Source: Trichomonas vaginalis G3 (Eukaryota; Parabasalia; Trichomonadida; Trichomonadidae). Taken from it: a stretch of DNA of 64,000 nt. Position numbers and translations under genes: made by a program. The stretch is from positions 6,138,001 to 6,202,000 of the forward strand of contig NC_067205.1 in NCBI RefSeq assembly GCF_026262505.1, written 5' to 3'. Position 1 is the stretch's first letter. Each line of letters opens with the position of its first letter. Below are positions 28,023 through 38,440 of this stretch, one piece after another. The notes beneath the pieces were generated by a model. That model saw only the letters and a list, made by a program, of their open reading frames with translations, was not told the origin of the DNA and made no database searches.

Positions 28023-29689
28023 GCAATTCTATACCATGCGTAAACTGTCATGTAAGGTGGCATGTATTCTTTACTTTGTCCCGTTGTTTGCGTATATCCT
28101 GAAACGAAATGTGTATGGTTTCCTTCTCCCTGAGTGTCATCCCAGTAACAATTTATAGCAAACTTAACGTCGTCTTTAACATCATATCCTTTACCTTTTG
28201 TCATTCCTGACCAATCCCAATATCTATGCTTATGCCAACCTGCTTGAGATGTACTTAAATCTATGTAGTGACTGTGTGCAGGTAAATTTTCACCTGAAAT
28301 CGTTTTACTTCCACCTGTTTCCTTTGAAGAGTTTGCACAATACAAAAACCTGTCGACTATTTGTTCCCATGCACCAACACCAAACATTACTTGAGGACCT
28401 CTTGCTTCCATAGATGTATAAATAGAACCTACTGGGTTCATTAAATCAAACATATGAGACATTATAGGATTGTCTCTTTTGAACTTAAAATATAGTGCAA
28501 CTATTTCAGGTTTCTTCTGGTTTGTGTCAGAATATTTTTTATAATATAATCTTATGTTTTCAGGGTAGGTACAGTCTTGACTATAATATTTATTTCTGTC
28601 ATCTGTATAATAATATACTATTCTCGTTTTTTCTATTGCATTATATCTTTTATATCTATAATAATCTAAATATAATGTTAGCTTTTGTTCATCTACATGT
28701 GGTGTTCTGTCGTCATCTCCATAGTCATAATAATGTGGTGCCGGAGCTGGGTCAGGTAATATCATATCCACCATTTCATAAACTCTTAAATATTTCTTTT
28801 GTTCGTCTCCATATAAGTTTAGGTAGCAGTTGTTGTCTAATGGAACTTTAACTTCTGTACCATCATTCTTTTTATAGCTTACATACATTTCATTGTTATT
28901 TTTCGGAATGAGTTTATACCGTGTACCATTTTCTAAGGACTGTACCAACTGCCATCTAAAATATTTATTTTCTTCATTGACAGAAAAGTCACCAACAATA
29001 GTTTCAATATTTTTTGTTCCTATCAAACTTTGGTATATTTCATTGACATATGTTTTATCTGCTTTATTTTCAAGGCTAACGTTTAAGTCTGTTATTTCAG
29101 AAGATGTATGTGTATGTCCAACGTCACTTTTCCTGTTTAAGGTTTCTTGTAAGTTTGTAATATTTGCAATGGTATGTGTATGAGTCTTATTTGCTTTTGT
29201 CTCTAATGTTTCCTTAAGACTTGGTATTTGGTTAATATAATGTATATGAGTCTTTTTAGAATATTCGTTTTCAGCTCTTGTCACTTCACTTGACATTTTA
29301 TTGTCAACATATGTTTTGTCTGCTAGTTCAGGATGAGTATGTTCTTTTGTTGCATAAGCATTGTTAGCTCTTTCTTCTTCTTTTGCTATTGCATCGTCTA
29401 CATATTCTTTGTCAGCTTTGTTGTCAACATCTGTTTTCAAAAGAAGTTCATTTATAGGTTTCTCGTTTAAAGTTCCTTTTGTTGGATTTATACAGACAGT
29501 ATGGTTCTTATTGTCTTGAAACAGAAACTCATCTGTCATTGGGTTTATTGTCAGTTTTAAGTTTCCTTCTTTCAATGACTCAGATATCTTAGAATAGTTT
29601 GAAAAGTTTGTTGTGTTCTTATTTAGAGCTTGCATAATGAGTTGTCGGTTGTGTTGTATTTCTCTCATAGACGCTGTTTCATTTGACAT
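28019..29689 (-). CDS. Intact fibre protein with phage tail-collar-like C-terminus
   Basis: This is an unbroken 556-aa ORF. Residues 75-200 contain several NKADK.YVD and KTHTHT-type repeats (a trimeric fibre shaft). The tip has NPVGSIYTSMEARGPQ, then FGVGAWEQIVDRFLYCANSS, GENLPAHSHYI, and it ends KEYMPPYMTVYAWYR. That series of motifs is typical of phage tail-collar/baseplate tips that fold with many His residues and may bind metal. A receptor-binding fibre implies an extracellular particle stage. Its presence in a Maverick suggests acquisition from a phage or phage-like source; direction of transfer is inference. Confidence 0.8.
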   Translation of the reverse strand: MSNETASMREIQHNRQLIMQALNKNTTNFSNYSKISESLKEGNLKLTINPMTDEFLFQDNKNHTVCINPTKGTLNEKPINELLLKTDVDNKADKEYVDDAIAKEEERANNAYATKEHTHPELADKTYVDNKMSSEVTRAENEYSKKTHIHYINQIPSLKETLETKANKTHTHTIANITNLQETLNRKSDVGHTHTSSEITDLNVSLENKADKTYVNEIYQSLIGTKNIETIVGDFSVNEENKYFRWQLVQSLENGTRYKLIPKNNNEMYVSYKKNDGTEVKVPLDNNCYLNLYGDEQKKYLRVYEMVDMILPDPAPAPHYYDYGDDDRTPHVDEQKLTLYLDYYRYKRYNAIEKTRIVYYYTDDRNKYYSQDCTYPENIRLYYKKYSDTNQKKPEIVALYFKFKRDNPIMSHMFDLMNPVGSIYTSMEARGPQVMFGVGAWEQIVDRFLYCANSSKETGGSKTISGENLPAHSHYIDLSTSQAGWHKHRYWDWSGMTKGKGYDVKDDVKFAINCYWDDTQGEGNHTHFVSGYTQTTGQSKEYMPPYMTVYAWYRIA

Positions 29690-29707
29690 TTTTATTATAG
29701 ATAAAAT
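29690..29707. promoter_or_regulatory. 18-bp divergent start region (fibre / penton-like, Maverick-B)
   Basis: TTTTATTATAGATAAAAT separates ATG 29689 (minus) from ATG 29708 (plus). It is nearly self-complementary, with TTTTATTAT facing ATAGATAAAA. The pairing of a fibre gene with a penton-like gene across such a spacer is the same as at 21678 in Maverick-A, so this arrangement is conserved between the two families. Confidence 0.55.
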
Positions 29708-29945
29708 ATGCTTCCAATAGAAAAAGAAAATTCTAGAGTTGCTACAACTAAACCATTAGATGAACTTTTTACTAATGTCGGTCAAAAGTTTGACTTAGAT
29801 ACCGTAAAGCATGAAGGCTATCGTTTTGACTACCCATTAAGATGGTTAAGAGACCCATCTGTCACAAAAGCTATTGGCTTTCGAAGAATAAAGTTCATTT
29901 CAGAAGCCATACATGGTTTCCCATTTACGGTCGGTTTTGAAGTTC
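29708..29945 (+). pseudogene. 5' part of penton-like gene split by IS481-like element
   Basis: ATG 29708 opens the same N-terminal block as the gene at 1097 (VATTKPLDELFTN, YRFDYPLRWL.DPS..KAIGFRR). It is cut after GFEV by the transposon. The 15-bp target duplication TCGGTTTTGAAGTTC is at 29931-29945 and 36237-36251. The remainder is at 36237-36862. Confidence 0.85.
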
Positions 29946-29982
29946 TGTAATGCATGAAAAATAGCGTGACTTCATTTTTGAC
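29946..29982 (+). repeat. Left TIR of IS481-like element
   Basis: About 35 bp match the inverse of 36200-36236 with a few substitutions: TGCATGAAAAATAGCG, then GACTTCA.TTTTGACA. The right end adds a nested GTCACTTTTTGTCAAAAGTGA inverted repeat. Confidence 0.85.
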
Positions 29983-30650
29983 AGTTTACAAATGTAAAGT
30001 GTTGCATCCTTAAAAACTTGGAAATATATACATTCATGAATTATCTTGTATATTAATTGAAAATCCATAAAACCCTAACAATATTTTTTCTTAAAAAAAA
30101 TATAAAAATATAAATAAAATTAATCGTTAAATAAAAATATTTGATATTAGAATTTTATTGGAAAAATAAAAAACTTAATATTTTAAAGAAATACTTAAAT
30201 ACTTGAATGTTTTAACTTTTACATTATCATATAGACTCTCAAATTATTGATTGGAAACAGTTTGAGGGTTATCAATTTAAAAAAATTGTGAGTTTTTTAG
30301 ATTTTTGGCAATGTGTTTTAAAAATTTGTGAGTGAAAATGTGTGTTGATGCTTGGCACTTTGAAGGGAAGATGTTCTGGGTTCAAAATTATTAATGAAAT
30401 AAATAAAATGATTATAAATATAATATATTAGAAAATAATTTGCAAAATCTCTCCATTTTTATAAATTTAATAATAGAAGTTGATCTATATAGAAAGAGCG
30501 TTTTATCTATTAAGTTTTTGGCTTTTGCCTTCAAATCATTAATATAATTTTTTCAAAAAAAATTGTTTTATTTAAAATAAACAAATTTTATCAAATAACT
30601 AGTATTTTTAAATTATCTTTTGAAAAATTGAAAAATTTACAAATTAAAAA
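29983..30650. other. Gene-free 5' region of the IS481-like element
   Basis: This AT-rich stretch of about 670 bp between the terminal repeat and the transposase start has many A and T runs and no ORF I can support. TTGAAAAATTTACAAATTAAAAA before the ATG is the only candidate leader, and it is not distinctive. Confidence 0.5.
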
Positions 30651-31622
30651 ATGGAAGACATCTTGGTTCGTCTCGAAAACCCAGAAGATCTTAAAACTTT
30701 TCAACTCCCAACCGTTCCCGCCGATCAGGTTCTCAACGTAATTGAAGAAAAATATCAAGAATACATTAATAATCCAAATGTAACTCTCGAAGATACGGCA
30801 AAAACACTTTCAATAGGAAAAGAACGTTTGAAAAAAATTTTCGTACTACTCGGCTATCCAATAAAAGAAAGAGGAAGACCAAAGAAAAAAATTTTTGAGG
30901 AAGATGTATACAAAATTTTGGAAATTAAAGCACAATATGACATTGGATACAAAAGGATCAAAGAATCATATTTCGAAAAAGTCGAAAGATTTACATTCAA
31001 CGATGCTTTCAAAATTTTCAATCAACAACATTTGTTTACATTTCACAGGCATCAGAAAATCGACGAACATCCACATGAATACGTTGCTCAATATGTTAAT
31101 CAATTGTGGCATACTGATTTGAAATTTCTGAAGGACGATAACGGTAACCTTCAATATTTAATTTCATTTCTTGATGACAGAAGCAGATACATTATTTGCT
31201 GGGATGTTTTCGATACAAAAGAAATGAAAAATACTGCCAGAGTATTTCGTCACGCAATTGATTTAGTCAAATTAGTTCCACATGGAATTCTCACAGATAA
31301 TGGAACAGAATTCATTGGAAAAGATTTTGAAGCGGTTTGCCAAGAATTCAATATAAAACATTTCAAAACTCATCCGTACTCTCCAGAGGAAAATGGAAAA
31401 ATTGAAAGGAGTTGGGAGACTCTTTTCAAGACAAACCCTGGAGTGAACGTCTTTGAGTTCATCCCCAATGTTGTTTCCCAGTATAATAGGGTATGGAAAC
31501 ACTCCGCATTATTCAAACTCTTTGGGGAGAAATTGACTCCATTTGAGGCCTGGGAAAGAGGCCCCAAATGGACAAAAGATCTCTGCGCTGAACCAGGCTT
31601 CGAAAAAAATCTTAGAGATTAA
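30651..31622 (+). CDS. IS481-like DD35E transposase, intact
   Basis: The product is 323 aa. An N-terminal helix-turn-helix region (residues 45-70) is followed by an AT-hook-like ERGRPKKK (73-80) and a second helical domain. The rve core has Asp156 (WHTDLKF), Asp216 (LTDNGTEF) and Glu252 (ENGKIERSW), spacing DD35E. A WERGPKWTKDL C-terminus follows. All catalytic residues are present and the frame is clean, unlike the surrounding Maverick genes, so the element may be recent or active. A related C-terminus survives in the element at 40997. Confidence 0.88.
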   Translation: MEDILVRLENPEDLKTFQLPTVPADQVLNVIEEKYQEYINNPNVTLEDTAKTLSIGKERLKKIFVLLGYPIKERGRPKKKIFEEDVYKILEIKAQYDIGYKRIKESYFEKVERFTFNDAFKIFNQQHLFTFHRHQKIDEHPHEYVAQYVNQLWHTDLKFLKDDNGNLQYLISFLDDRSRYIICWDVFDTKEMKNTARVFRHAIDLVKLVPHGILTDNGTEFIGKDFEAVCQEFNIKHFKTHPYSPEENGKIERSWETLFKTNPGVNVFEFIPNVVSQYNRVWKHSALFKLFGEKLTPFEAWERGPKWTKDLCAEPGFEKNLRD

Positions 31623-31795
31623 CAAATAATTTCAAAAACAAGAAAATTCAAAAAATCACAAAAAGGAAGTTAAGGAATAAACACTTACATTTATTACATT
31701 TGGATTTTTTTAAATTCAGTATTATTTTTAGAAATAAGATAATATAGTTCTAAATAAAACAAAGAATGTTAAGAATGAAGAAGGAATTAGCGGAT

Positions 31796-34700
31796 GCAGC
31801 CGAAGCACGCTCACAAATTACTCTCAATATCCACTCAAATCATACAAAGTTTTGTCGAATAGTTTGATATAAAGACAAAAAATTTACAATTTTTAATTAA
31901 ATCCGAACAATCTTACATATGCAGCTGAAGCACACTCACAAATTACTCTCAATATCCACTCAAATCATACAAAGTTTTGTCGAATAGTTTGATATAAAGA
32001 CAAAAAATTTACAATTTTTAATTAAATCCGAACAATCTTACATATGCAGCTGAAGCACACTCACAAATTACTCTCAATATCCACTCAAATCATACAAAGT
32101 TTTGTCGAATAGTTTGATATAAAGACAAAAAATTTACAATTTTTAATTAAATCCGAACAATCTTACATATGCAGCTGAAGCACACTCACAAATTACTCTC
32201 AATATCCACTCAAATCATACAAAGTTTTGTCGAATAGTTTGATATAAAGACAAAAAATTTACAATTTTTAATTAAATCCGAACAATCTTACATATGCAGC
32301 TGAAGCACACTCACAAATTACTCTCAATATCCACTCAAATCATACAAAGTTTTGTCGAATAGTTTGATATAAAGACAAAAAATTTACAATTTTTAATTAA
32401 ATCCGAACAATCTTACATATGCAGCTGAAGCACACTCACAAATTACTCTCAATATCCACTCAAATCATACAAAGTTTTGTCGAATAGTTTGATATAAAGA
32501 CAAAAAATTTACAATTTTTAATTAAATCCGAACAATCTTACATATGCAGCTGAAGCACACTCACAAATTACTCTCAATATCCACTCAAATCATACAAAGT
32601 TTTGTCGAATAGTTTGATATAAAGACAAAAAATTTACAATTTTTAATTAAATCCGAACAATCTTACATATGCAGCTGAAGCACACTCACAAATTACTCTC
32701 AATATCCACTCAAATCATACAAAGTTTTGTCGAATAGTTTGATATAAAGACAAAAAATTTACAATTTTTAATTAAATCCGAACAATCTTACATATGCAGC
32801 TGAAGCACACTCACAAATTACTCTCAATATCCACTCAAATCATACAAAGTTTTGTCGAATAGTTTGATATAAAGACAAAAAATTTACAATTTTTAATTAA
32901 ATCCGAACAATCTTACATATGCAGCTGAAGCACACTCACAAATTACTCTCAATATCCACTCAAATCATACAAAGTTTTGTCGAATAGTTTGATATAAAGA
33001 CAAAAAATTTACAATTTTTAATTAAATCCGAACAATCTTACATATGCAGCTGAAGCACACTCACAAATTACTCTCAATATCCACTCAAATCATACAAAGT
33101 TTTGTCGAATAGTTTGATATAAAGACAAAAAATTTACAATTTTTAATTAAATCCGAACAATCTTACATATGCAGCTGAAGCACACTCACAAATTACTCTC
33201 AATATCCACTCAAATCATACAAAGTTTTGTCGAATAGTTTGATATAAAGACAAAAAATTTACAATTTTTAATTAAATCCGAACAATCTTACATATGCAGC
33301 TGAAGCACACTCACAAATTACTCTCAATATCCACTCAAATCATACAAAGTTTTGTCGAATAGTTTGATATAAAGACAAAAAATTTACAATTTTTAATTAA
33401 ATCCGAACAATCTTACATATGCAGCTGAAGCACACTCACAAATTACTCTCAATATCCACTCAAATCATACAAAGTTTTGTCGAATAGTTTGATATAAAGA
33501 CAAAAAATTTACAATTTTTAATTAAATCCGAACAATCTTACATATGCAGCTGAAGCACACTCACAAATTACTCTCAATATCCACTCAAATCATACAAAGT
33601 TTTGTCGAATAGTTTGATATAAAGACAAAAAATTTACAATTTTTAATTAAATCCGAACAATCTTACATATGCAGCTGAAGCACACTCACAAATTACTCTC
33701 AATATCCACTCAAATCATACAAAGTTTTGTCGAATAGTTTGATATAAAGACAAAAAATTTACAATTTTTAATTAAATCCGAACAATCTTACATATGCAGC
33801 TGAAGCACACTCACAAATTACTCTCAATATCCACTCAAATCATACAAAGTTTTGTCGAATAGTTTGATATAAAGACAAAAAATTTACAATTTTTAATTAA
33901 ATCCGAACAATCTTACATATGCAGCTGAAGCACACTCACAAATTACTCTCAATATCCACTCAAATCATACAAAGTTTTGTCGAATAGTTTGATATAAAGA
34001 CAAAAAATTTACAATTTTTAATTAAATCCGAACAATCTTACATATGCAGCTGAAGCACACTCACAAATTACTCTCAATATCCACTCAAATCATACAAAGT
34101 TTTGTCGAATAGTTTGATATAAAGACAAAAAATTTACAATTTTTAATTAAATCCGAACAATCTTACATATGCAGCTGAAGCACACTCACAAATTACTCTC
34201 AATATCCACTCAAATCATACAAAGTTTTGTCGAATAGTTTGATATAAAGACAAAAAATTTACAATTTTTAATTAAATCCGAACAATCTTACATATGCAGC
34301 TGAAGCACACTCACAAATTACTCTCAATATCCACTCAAATCATACAAAGTTTTGTCGAATAGTTTGATATAAAGACAAAAAATTTACAATTTTTAATTAA
34401 ATCCGAACAATCTTACATATGCAGCTGAAGCACACTCACAAATTACTCTCAATATCCACTCAAATCATACAAAGTTTTGTCGAATAGTTTGATATAAAGA
34501 CAAAAAATTTACAATTTTTAATTAAATCCGAACAATCTTACATATGCAGCTGAAGCACACTCACAAATTACTCTCAATATCCACTCAAATCATACAAAGT
34601 TTTGTCGAATAGTTTGATATAAAGACAAAAAATTTACAATTTTTAATTAAATCCGAACAATCTTACATATGCAGCTGAAGCACACTCACAAATTACTCTC

Positions 34701-35226
34701 AATATCCACTCAAATCATACAAAGTTTTGTCGAATAGTTTGATATAAAGACAAAAAATTTACAATTTTTAATTAAATCCGAACAATCTTACATATGCAGC
34801 TGAAGCACACTCACAAATTACTCTCAATATCCACTCAAATCATACAAAGTTTTGTCGAATAGTTTGATATAAAGACAAAAAATTTACAATTTTTAATTAA
34901 ATCCGAACAATCTTACATATGCAGCTGAAGCACACTCACAAATTACTCTCAATATCCACTCAAATCATACAAAGTTTTGTCGAATAGTTTGATATAAAGA
35001 CAAAAAATTTACAATTTTTAATTAAATCCGAACAATCTTACATATGCAGCTGAAGCACACTCACAAATTACTCTCAATATCCACTCAAATCATACAAAGT
35101 TTTGTCGAATAGTTTGATATAAAGACAAAAAATTTACAATTTTTAATTAAATCCGAACAATCTTACATATGCAGCTGAAGCACACTCACAAATTACTCTC
35201 AATATCCACTCAAATCATACAAAGTT
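31796..35226 (+). repeat. 125-bp tandem satellite, about 27.4 copies
   Basis: The word GCAGCTGAAGCACACTCACA recurs every 125 bp from 31921 to 35171; the first unit at 31796 has GCAGCCGAAGCACGC. Units 2-27 appear identical by eye, implying recent amplification or gene-conversion-like homogenisation. The array has no ORF and ends mid-unit. It lies inside the transposon downstream of the transposase. Confidence 0.95.
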
Positions 35227-36200
35227 ATATATTTTCATTTTATTGTTTCTTAATAAAGAATTTACTTTAATATTCTTTTTTGTTTTTTTTTTCTTTTTTA
35301 TATTTAATTTTTGATATATATTTTAAAAAACTTATACAAATTCGAGTCAGCTAATAATTTAATTGAAAAAATAAAAAGAAAACATATAATTTTTAATCCG
35401 TCTAATTGAATAAGCAATATTATAAATATTATGTTAAACGGTTAATTTTTTCTCAAAAAAAATTATTTCGAATTTCCGAAATTTTTGACATTTTGGCTGG
35501 GAACTATGGTTTGCGAGGTACATAGATAGAATCAGTACCTCGCAGACTATAGTTCTCTATATAGCGCCGAAAAATTTTTGGTGAAATGCGACGACATTTC
35601 ACCAAAAATTTTTCGGCGCCATAGGAAGAATTGGAGGGTGTGAGATACTATTACATGCTATAGTACTCACACCCTCCAACTCCCAATCAAAATCGCATAA
35701 AATTTGCTACTTATCTTCAGATTACCTCCCATTATAAAATATATCATTGCTATCTCATCGTACTATATTTCCACCCTATTGTATTTAAAAATTTAAAATT
35801 TTTTGATAATATATTTTTATATCTTGAATTTTCAAACAATATATTCACAGATAATATAATGGGAAATCTATCTCAACCTAGCCTTAAAGTACCAAACTCC
35901 TGCTTGCATTCTCACTCACAAATATTAAACATCCATCTCCAAAAAACTAAATTCTTCACAATTTTTTTAAAATTGAGAACATAAAAAACGTATGCATTCA
36001 ATAATTTAAGATACTAACAAATATTAAAAACTTCAAAATATCAGATATTAACGTTTTTCAATTAAAAAAATATCATTTTGCTTTTCAATTTGAACATAAA
36101 TCTTAAATATTTTTAATTAATATCTGATTTACAGCATTATTATCCATTTATAAATCTGACAAATAAATGACAAAACCATCATAAATACTGTCACTTTTTG
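35227..36200. other. Gene-free 3' region of the IS481-like element with three hairpins
   Basis: This is AT-rich sequence with no ORF. Three long inverted repeats stand in a row: 35499-35557 (arms from GGGAACTAT), 35564-35619 (arms from GCGCCGAAAAATTTTTGG) and 35631-35679 (arms from TTGGAGGGTGTGAG). They are much more GC-rich than the surroundings. The same serial-hairpin design occurs in the elements at 40997 and 46944. Confidence 0.75.
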
Positions 36201-36236
36201 TCAAAAGTGAAGTCGCGCTATTTTTCATGCACAACA

Positions 36237-36862
36237 TCGGTTTTGAAGTTCGATACTATAACAAAGAAAAACGTATGTATGAGAAATTTGAACAAGGAAA
36301 ACTTTTACAAGTTAATTTGCTTATAAACTTAGAAACAACTCTTCAAGCTTTTCAAGAAAAAATAAACGATATCTATATTGAATATGCAAACCAGTATAAC
36401 ATTGACGAAGGAGAATACCATCTCGATATTATTTATGACAGGAAAAATGCAACTGTTAAAATCAATAAAATAGAAGACCTTGGAGAAAACGTTTATATTT
36501 CTACAAAATATAACAACTTGGCATGGTATAGATTTATGAGGATGTTAAATCAGCCTGCAGCATATCCAGTACACCCGGACTATTATGAAGTCGAAAACCC
36601 TAATGGAACATATGAAAATGTTTTCGACCAAGATGCTATTATTGTTCATGCTTCATTTTCTGGCGCCCAAAACTCTTTCTTATGCTTGGCAAATGACTTT
36701 TACGAAAAACCTACAAAGTTATACGAACCACCAAGTGGAAGTATTTCAGACTTTCAAGTATGGTTTACTACAGATGGAAGAAAAAGAATAATTCCATTAT
36801 ACCATGCGTTTTACTTAGAACTTAGTTTCATATACAACTACTATCGAACGATAAAAATATAA
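36237..36862 (+). pseudogene. 3' part of the split penton-like gene
   Basis: The frame resumes at the second copy of the target duplication with GFEV and continues to 36862, without further lesions. It carries ASFSGAQNSFLC and LYEPPSGSISDFQVWFTTDG, aligned with the gene at 1097. Joined in register, the gene would be of similar length to that paralogue, so transposon insertion is its only visible defect. Confidence 0.85.
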
Positions 36863-36866
36863 CTTT

Positions 36867-37100
36867 TTAATATACCGGTTGTGGTTGCCAACTTGACTGT
36901 GGTGCAGGTTCAGGCTGTTGTATTACAGGAGCTTGTTCTTCTGGTTCAGGGTCTTTAGGTATAATACCAACAAACTGACCTACTCTTTTACCAATATTTT
37001 TGACACCGTTCCATACTCCTCTTCCGACAGATTTTATTCCATTCCATATACCTCTTCCAACATTTCGAAAGAAGTTTCCTATCTTACTGAAGAAACCCAT
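36867..37100 (-). CDS. Amphipathic Gly/Trp/Lys-repeat protein, 77 aa (Maverick-B)
   Basis: Residues 1-45 are a repeated amphipathic helix with units like GRGIWNGIKSV and GRGVWNGVKNI, basic on one face. A Pro/Glu/Gln-rich tail follows (PEPEEQAPVIQQPEPAPQ). Such helices can disrupt membranes or bind DNA, as adenovirus internal proteins do; this is analogy. Its stop is 4 bp from the penton-like gene's stop. Confidence 0.6.
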   Translation of the reverse strand: MGFFSKIGNFFRNVGRGIWNGIKSVGRGVWNGVKNIGKRVGQFVGIIPKDPEPEEQAPVIQQPEPAPQSSWQPQPVY

Positions 37101-37119
37101 TTTACTATATGTAAAAAAT

Positions 37120-37482
37120 CTAATGTCCGCCTAGTCTCTTACGTTTCCTGTTGAGTTCCATAGCATTCTTTAACTGGAGCTCATACATTCTGTTTCTCCT
37201 CTGGTAGAAAACATATTCTGGGTCAACTCCTGTGTTCGCGTCATCTGCATAAAGTTGTTTATATCCCACTTCAGGGTTTGTATAAAACTCTTTCCATCTC
37301 ATATTTGCATACCATGGTGGCAAACCTAACGCAGCGTCATTTGACATAGCAGTTTGCATTTGTACATCTGTTGGCACTTGACCATAGTTTGCCATTGCAG
37401 TTTGTATTCTAACTTCATTTGGAATATTCTCTGGGTTTGGTTGTCCAGGTTGCTGTGCATTCGCTAAGTTCTGTGCGTCCAT
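37120..37482 (-). CDS. Hypothetical protein, 120 aa (Maverick-B)
   Basis: ATG 37482 is preceded by TATTTTTATCTAATATTAA, the recurrent pre-start motif. The product has two near-repeats (VRIQTAMANYGQVP and VQMQTAMSNDAALG) in the first half and a basic C-terminus (NRKRKRLGGH). Family unknown; it lies in a minus-strand run with the methyltransferase. Confidence 0.55.
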   Translation of the reverse strand: MDAQNLANAQQPGQPNPENIPNEVRIQTAMANYGQVPTDVQMQTAMSNDAALGLPPWYANMRWKEFYTNPEVGYKQLYADDANTGVDPEYVFYQRRNRMYELQLKNAMELNRKRKRLGGH

Positions 37483-37505
37483 TTAATATTAGATAAAAAT
37501 ATCTC

Positions 37506-37637
37506 TTACGAGTACATATGCTGAACATTTGCAGGCATTGGTTCATCTTCATATTCTCTGTACTTTTCTGCCACGTCAAATAAATAAATGACACAATGGA
37601 AAAAACCTAAAACAAGTAGTCCTATTTCAAACCACAT
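37506..37637 (-). CDS. Small single-pass membrane protein, 43 aa
   Basis: The frame from ATG 37637 to TAA at 37506 gives 43 residues: a hydrophobic helix (EIGLLVLGFFHCVIYLF, residues 4-20) followed by an acidic tail. The ATG overlaps the methyltransferase stop by 16 bp and the stop is 23 bp from the next start. Overlap and order fit the compact gene style, so I consider it real. Confidence 0.5.
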   Translation of the reverse strand: MWFEIGLLVLGFFHCVIYLFDVAEKYREYEDEPMPANVQHMYS

Positions 37638-38440
37638 TTACTTACTAATAAAATTTCTTTATTGTGACACTTTCTCCAGTTTATAGGACCTCTCTCATAT
37701 TCTATCTTGTCATATATAAACTCATAGTCATGTATGTCCTCTAACCATCTCATAACGGTTTCCAAACCACTTTTATCGGATGTAAAGTAAAAGCATGGAT
37801 GGTTATGTATAACGTCTAAAGTTTCTAAAGAGTCTCTCAAAGTCCAGTCTACTTGGTATTGAAAATCCCATGTGTTATAGAACGGCGGGTCCACTATAAA
37901 GAAAACATTTTCCTTGTCTTTATATTTTTCATACAACTCTATCCAATGACATCTCACAAACTCTATACCCTCAATATATTTTTCTATGTCCTCTTTGAAA
38001 ACATTTGTATAGTTAAGATATAAAACTTTTGACATAAGTGTTTCAATGTCATGAACTCTTATAGCACCACTATATAATAGTCTAGCAGATATACTATCCC
38101 AGTCTATATATTCTGCTTTTTTCAAAACCTCTCTCACAATATTTTTCTTATCTAATGGTATACGTTCCATCTTACCTATAGGTATCTTTTCTTTTAACTC
38201 TTTCAATATATTGTTTGTGTCTGGAATATGTTTGAGACGGTCCATATAGTTGTCGAAGTCATTGCATATAATCTTTGAGTCAGGAAATACGGTATGGCAC
38301 AAATGGGATATATAGAAACTTCCACCGAACAAATCTACAAATGTTAGACCATTCGGTAGTTTCTTAAGTTCTCTCAATATAATATCTTTACATTTACTCT
38401 TATTTCCAAAGAACGGTAACGGCGGTTTTGTAAAATTCAT
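37622..38440 (-). CDS. D12-class (Dam-like) DNA adenine methyltransferase
   Basis: This is an intact 272-aa ORF. PFFGNKSK at residues 9-16 stands for the AdoMet-binding FxGxK motif, FVDLFGGS at 34-41 for motif I, and DPPF at 184-187 for the catalytic DPPY/F motif. Order and length fit the D12 family, which methylates adenine N6 in DNA. Methylation could protect element DNA or mark it; the target is unknown. It is the last recognisable Maverick-B gene on the right. Confidence 0.85.
   Translation of the reverse strand: MNFTKPPLPFFGNKSKCKDIILRELKKLPNGLTFVDLFGGSFYISHLCHTVFPDSKIICNDFDNYMDRLKHIPDTNNILKELKEKIPIGKMERIPLDKKNIVREVLKKAEYIDWDSISARLLYSGAIRVHDIETLMSKVLYLNYTNVFKEDIEKYIEGIEFVRCHWIELYEKYKDKENVFFIVDPPFYNTWDFQYQVDWTLRDSLETLDVIHNHPCFYFTSDKSGLETVMRWLEDIHDYEFIYDKIEYERGPINWRKCHNKEILLVSKCGLK

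Larger units (their letters stand above)
29946..36236. mobile_element. IS481-like (DD35E) transposon, 6.3 kb, with satellite cargo
   Basis: The ends are TGTAATGCATGAAAAATAGC (left) and the inverse of TGTTGTGCATGAAAAATAGC (right), inside 15-bp direct repeats. The interrupted coding sequence resumes on the other side. The content is an intact integrase-type transposase (30651-31622), a 3.4-kb satellite and three hairpins. Bacterial IS481 makes target duplications of up to about 15 bp, and eukaryotic relatives have been reported in trichomonads, so the fit is good; the family name is from memory. Confidence 0.88.

Noticed and set aside
31796-35226. Centromeric or telomeric satellite
   Set aside because: It is enclosed by the transposon's terminal repeats and target duplication, so it is cargo and not a chromosomal landmark.
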